DNA of 64,000 bases from positions 83,705,267 through 83,769,266 of the forward strand of contig NC_035433.2 of the NCBI RefSeq assembly GCF_002127325.2. Direction: 5' to 3'. A program made the translations under genes and the position numbers. The DNA comes from Helianthus annuus (Eukaryota > Streptophyta > Magnoliopsida > Asterales > Asteraceae). The notes below the pieces were generated by a model that saw only the letters and a program-made list of their open reading frames with translations, made no database searches and was not told where the DNA came from. This document shows, piece after piece, positions 61,512-64,000 of the stretch. Each line of letters starts with the position of its first letter. The first letter of the stretch is position 1.

Positions 61512-64000
61512 CATTGCCCTTGATTTTCTTGATTGTATATCTCTTAAATGTCAACATATACACGTGTGATTTAGTTTACGAAGATTTTTCAATGCCAAGA
61601 ACCTCGATCAGAGAGTAAAAAAGGCGTAAGGTTCACAATGGTGTAAAATTAAAATGGGATATACTGCGCTAGGATTCGAGTTACAAGAACAAGGGCAAAA
61701 CCAACCACCCAAGAATGGAATCGTCGAGCGAAAACATTTGACAACCTCCTAGAAGCAGCTTTTCTTGCCAGTAGACCTTTCTCCATCAATTAGGAATCTG
61801 ATGCCGTCACTAAACACATTCCTAACATTGTAGTCATTTGTTGAGTGACTTTTTGGTGTCAAATCCGCATATATATCACCATTGCCCTTGATTTTCTTGA
61901 CTGTATATCTCTTAAATGTCAACATATACACGTGTGATTTAGTTTACGAAGATTTTTCAATGCCGAGAACCTCGATTAGAGAGTAAAAAAGGCGTAAGGT
62001 TCACAATGGTGTAAAATTAAAATGGGATATACCGGGCTAGGATTCGACTTACAGGAACAAGGGCCAAACCAGCCACCCAAGAATGGAATCGTCGAGCGAA
62101 AACACTTGACAACCTCCCGGAAGCAACTTTTCTTGCCACCAGACCTTTCTCCATCAATTAGGAATCTGATGCCGTCACTAAACATATTCCTTAAATTGTA
62201 GCCATTTGTTGAGTGTTTTTCTTGGTGTCTAATCCGCATATATATCACCATTGCCCTTGATTTTCTTGACTGTATATCTCTTAAATGTCAACATATACAC
62301 GTGTGATTTAGTTTACGAAGATTTTTCAATGCCGAGAACCTCGATCAGAGAGTAAAAAAGGCGTAAGGTTCACAATGTCGTATAATTAAAAAATGATATA
62401 CCGGGCTAGGATTCGAGTTACAAGAACAAGGGCCCAACCAACCTCCCAAGAATGGAATCGTCAAGCGAAAACACTTGACAACCTCCTAGGAGCAGCTTTT
62501 CTTGCTACCAGACCTTTCTCCATCAATTAGGAATATGATGCCCTCACTAAACACATTCCTTAAATTGTAGCCATTCGTTGAGTGTTTTTTTTGGTGTCTA
62601 ATCCGCATATATATCACCATTGCCCTTGATTTTCTTGACTGTATATCTCTTAAATGTCAACATATACACGTGTGATTTAGTTTACGAGGATTTTTCAATG
62701 CCGAGAAACTCGATCAGAGAGTAAAAAAGGCGTAAGGTTCACAATGGTGTAAAATTAAAATGGGATATACCGGGCTAGGCTTCGAGTTACAGGAACAAGG
62801 GCTAAACCAACCACCCAAGAATGGAATTGTCGTGCAAAAACACTTCACAACCTCCTACAAGCAGCTACCTTTCTCCATCAATTAGGAATCTGATGCCGTC
62901 ACTAAACACATTCCTTAAATTGTAGCCATTTGTTGAGTGTTTTTTTGGGTGTCTAATCCGCATATATATCACCATTGCCCTTGATTTTCTTGACTGTATA
63001 TCTCTTAAATGTCAACATATACACGTATGATTTAGTTTTCGAAGATTTTTCAATGCCGAGAACCTCGATCAGAGAGTAAAAAAGGCGTAAGGTTCATAAT
63101 GGTGTAAAATTAAATGGGATATACCGGGCTAGGATTCGAGTTACAGGAACAAGGGCCAAACCAACCACCCAAGAATGGCATCGTCGAGCGAAAAGACTTG
63201 ACAACCTCCTAGAAGCAGCTTTTCTTGCCACCAGACCTTTCTCCATCAATTAGGAATCTGATGCCGTCACTAAACACATTCCTTAAATTGTAGCCATTTG
63301 TTGAGTGTTTTTTTGGCGTCTAATCTGCCTATATATCACCATCGCCCTTGATTTTCTTGACTGTATATCTCTTAAATGTCAACATATACACGTGTGATTT
63401 AGTATACGAAGATTTTTCAATGCCGAGAACCTCGACCCGAGAGTAAAAAAGGCGTAAGGTTCACAATGGTGTAAAATTAAAATGGGATATACCGAGCTAG
63501 GGTTCGAGTTTCAGGAACAAGGGCCAAACCAACCACCCAAGAATGGAATCGCCAAGCGAAAAGACTTGACAACCTCCTAGAAGCAGCTTTTCTTGCCACC
63601 AGACCTTTCTCCATCAAGTAGGGATCTGATGCCGTCACTAAACATACTCCTTAAATTGTAGCCATTTGTTGAGTGTTTTTTTGGTGTCTAATCCGCATAT
63701 ATATCACCATTGCCCTTGATTTTCTTGACTGTATATCTCTTAAATGTCAACATATACACGTGTGATTTAGTTTACGAAGATTTTTCAATGCCGAGAACCA
63801 CGATCAGAGAGTAAAAAAGGCGAAAGGTTCACAATGGTGTAAAATTAAAATGGGATATACCGGGTTAGGATTCGAGTTACAGGAACAAGGGCCAAACCAA
63901 CCACCCAAGAAGGGAATCGTCGAGCGAAAACACTTGACAACCTCCTGGAAGCAGCTTTTCTTGCCACCAGACCTTTCTCCATCAATTAGGAATCTGATGC

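Larger units (their letters stand above)
50131..64000 (+). repeat. 368-bp satellite array, block C (about 38 monomers, continues past the window)
   Basis: Same orientation as blocks A and B but different monomer variants. Blocks recur at multiples of the monomer: about 2211 bp (50.3-51.0 kb versus 52.5-53.0 kb) and about 4.76-4.78 kb (54.96-56.44 versus 59.73-61.20 kb; 59.0-59.2 versus 63.8-64.0 kb). The monomer repeats a minus-strand open frame of about 91 codons (for example 51781-52056, 54983-55258, 59746-60021), which is a by-product of the repeat. No genes. Confidence 0.95.

Noticed and set aside
50131..64000. Repeated minus-strand open frame of about 91 codons in satellite monomers
   Set aside because: It recurs because the monomer recurs, many monomers break it, it has no known domain, and the monomer length is not a multiple of three.
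14809..64000. CENP-B-box-like sequence in the satellite (TTCGAGTTACAGGAA)
   Set aside because: It matches the first half of the box but lacks the required CGGG, and plants are not known to use CENP-B in this way.
14809..64000. tRNA B-box-like GATTCGAGTTAC in the satellite and GGTTCGAGTT at LTR starts
   Set aside because: There is no A box at a suitable distance and no cloverleaf can be drawn.
14809..64000. Regular repeats considered as a CRISPR array
   Set aside because: These are 368-bp head-to-tail monomers without unique spacers, in a plant genome context.

Overview
The window is nuclear repeat DNA from a flowering plant. There are no host genes, rRNA genes, tRNA genes or CRISPR arrays. 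It holds long arrays of one satellite repeat and several LTR retrotransposons, some nested in others. The retroelement proteins (Tekay-like Ty3/gypsy with a chromodomain, and a Ty1/copia element with a large gag) most resemble families I know from Asteraceae (sunflower, lettuce, Tanacetum). That is recognition from memory, not a search result. The dense satellite suggests heterochromatin such as a subtelomere or pericentromere.

Layout: 1-5847 is a minus-strand gypsy element (E1) that runs off the left edge. It has an intact spliced gag and a heavily deleted pol. It is inserted in the 5' LTR of a plus-strand gypsy element (E2, 5848-13792) whose gag-pol is uninterrupted once a 98-bp intron is removed. 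E2's 3' LTR is followed directly by a second near-identical PBS-gag stretch (13793-14808), a head-to-tail tandem copy cut off inside gag. From there to the right edge the substrate is a tandem satellite of about 368 bp, all monomers in the same orientation, roughly 77 monomers in three blocks (14809-18542, 28092-38812, 50131-64000). A minus-strand copia element (18543-28091, TSD ATTGC) separates the first two blocks. A solo LTR of an unassigned family (38813-39963 plus 49608-50130) separates the last two, and that solo LTR is itself split by a further gypsy element (E4, 39964-49602, TSD AAGTG).

The gypsy elements encode gag (capsid and nucleocapsid), protease, reverse transcriptase, RNase H, integrase and a chromodomain. 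Only E2 looks coding-competent. E4 lacks protease and the copia element has frameshifts, a nonsense codon and an RNase H deletion. E1 keeps only gag. Young LTRs on defective elements suggest mobilisation in trans.

The most interesting signals are in noncoding parts of the three gypsy elements. (1) A hairpin, then exactly 18 nt, then TGTGACA occurs twice, 101-102 bp apart, at the 3' end of every element (6 of 6 instances). (2) A phase-1 intron of 98-99 bp lies at the same place in gag. (3) A probable 0.5-kb intron inside the LTR encloses tandem hairpin repeats. (4) CpG-containing short motifs are iterated in LTRs and leaders. The satellite shows higher-order repeats of 3, 5, 6 and 13 monomers and two spots that look like assembly damage.
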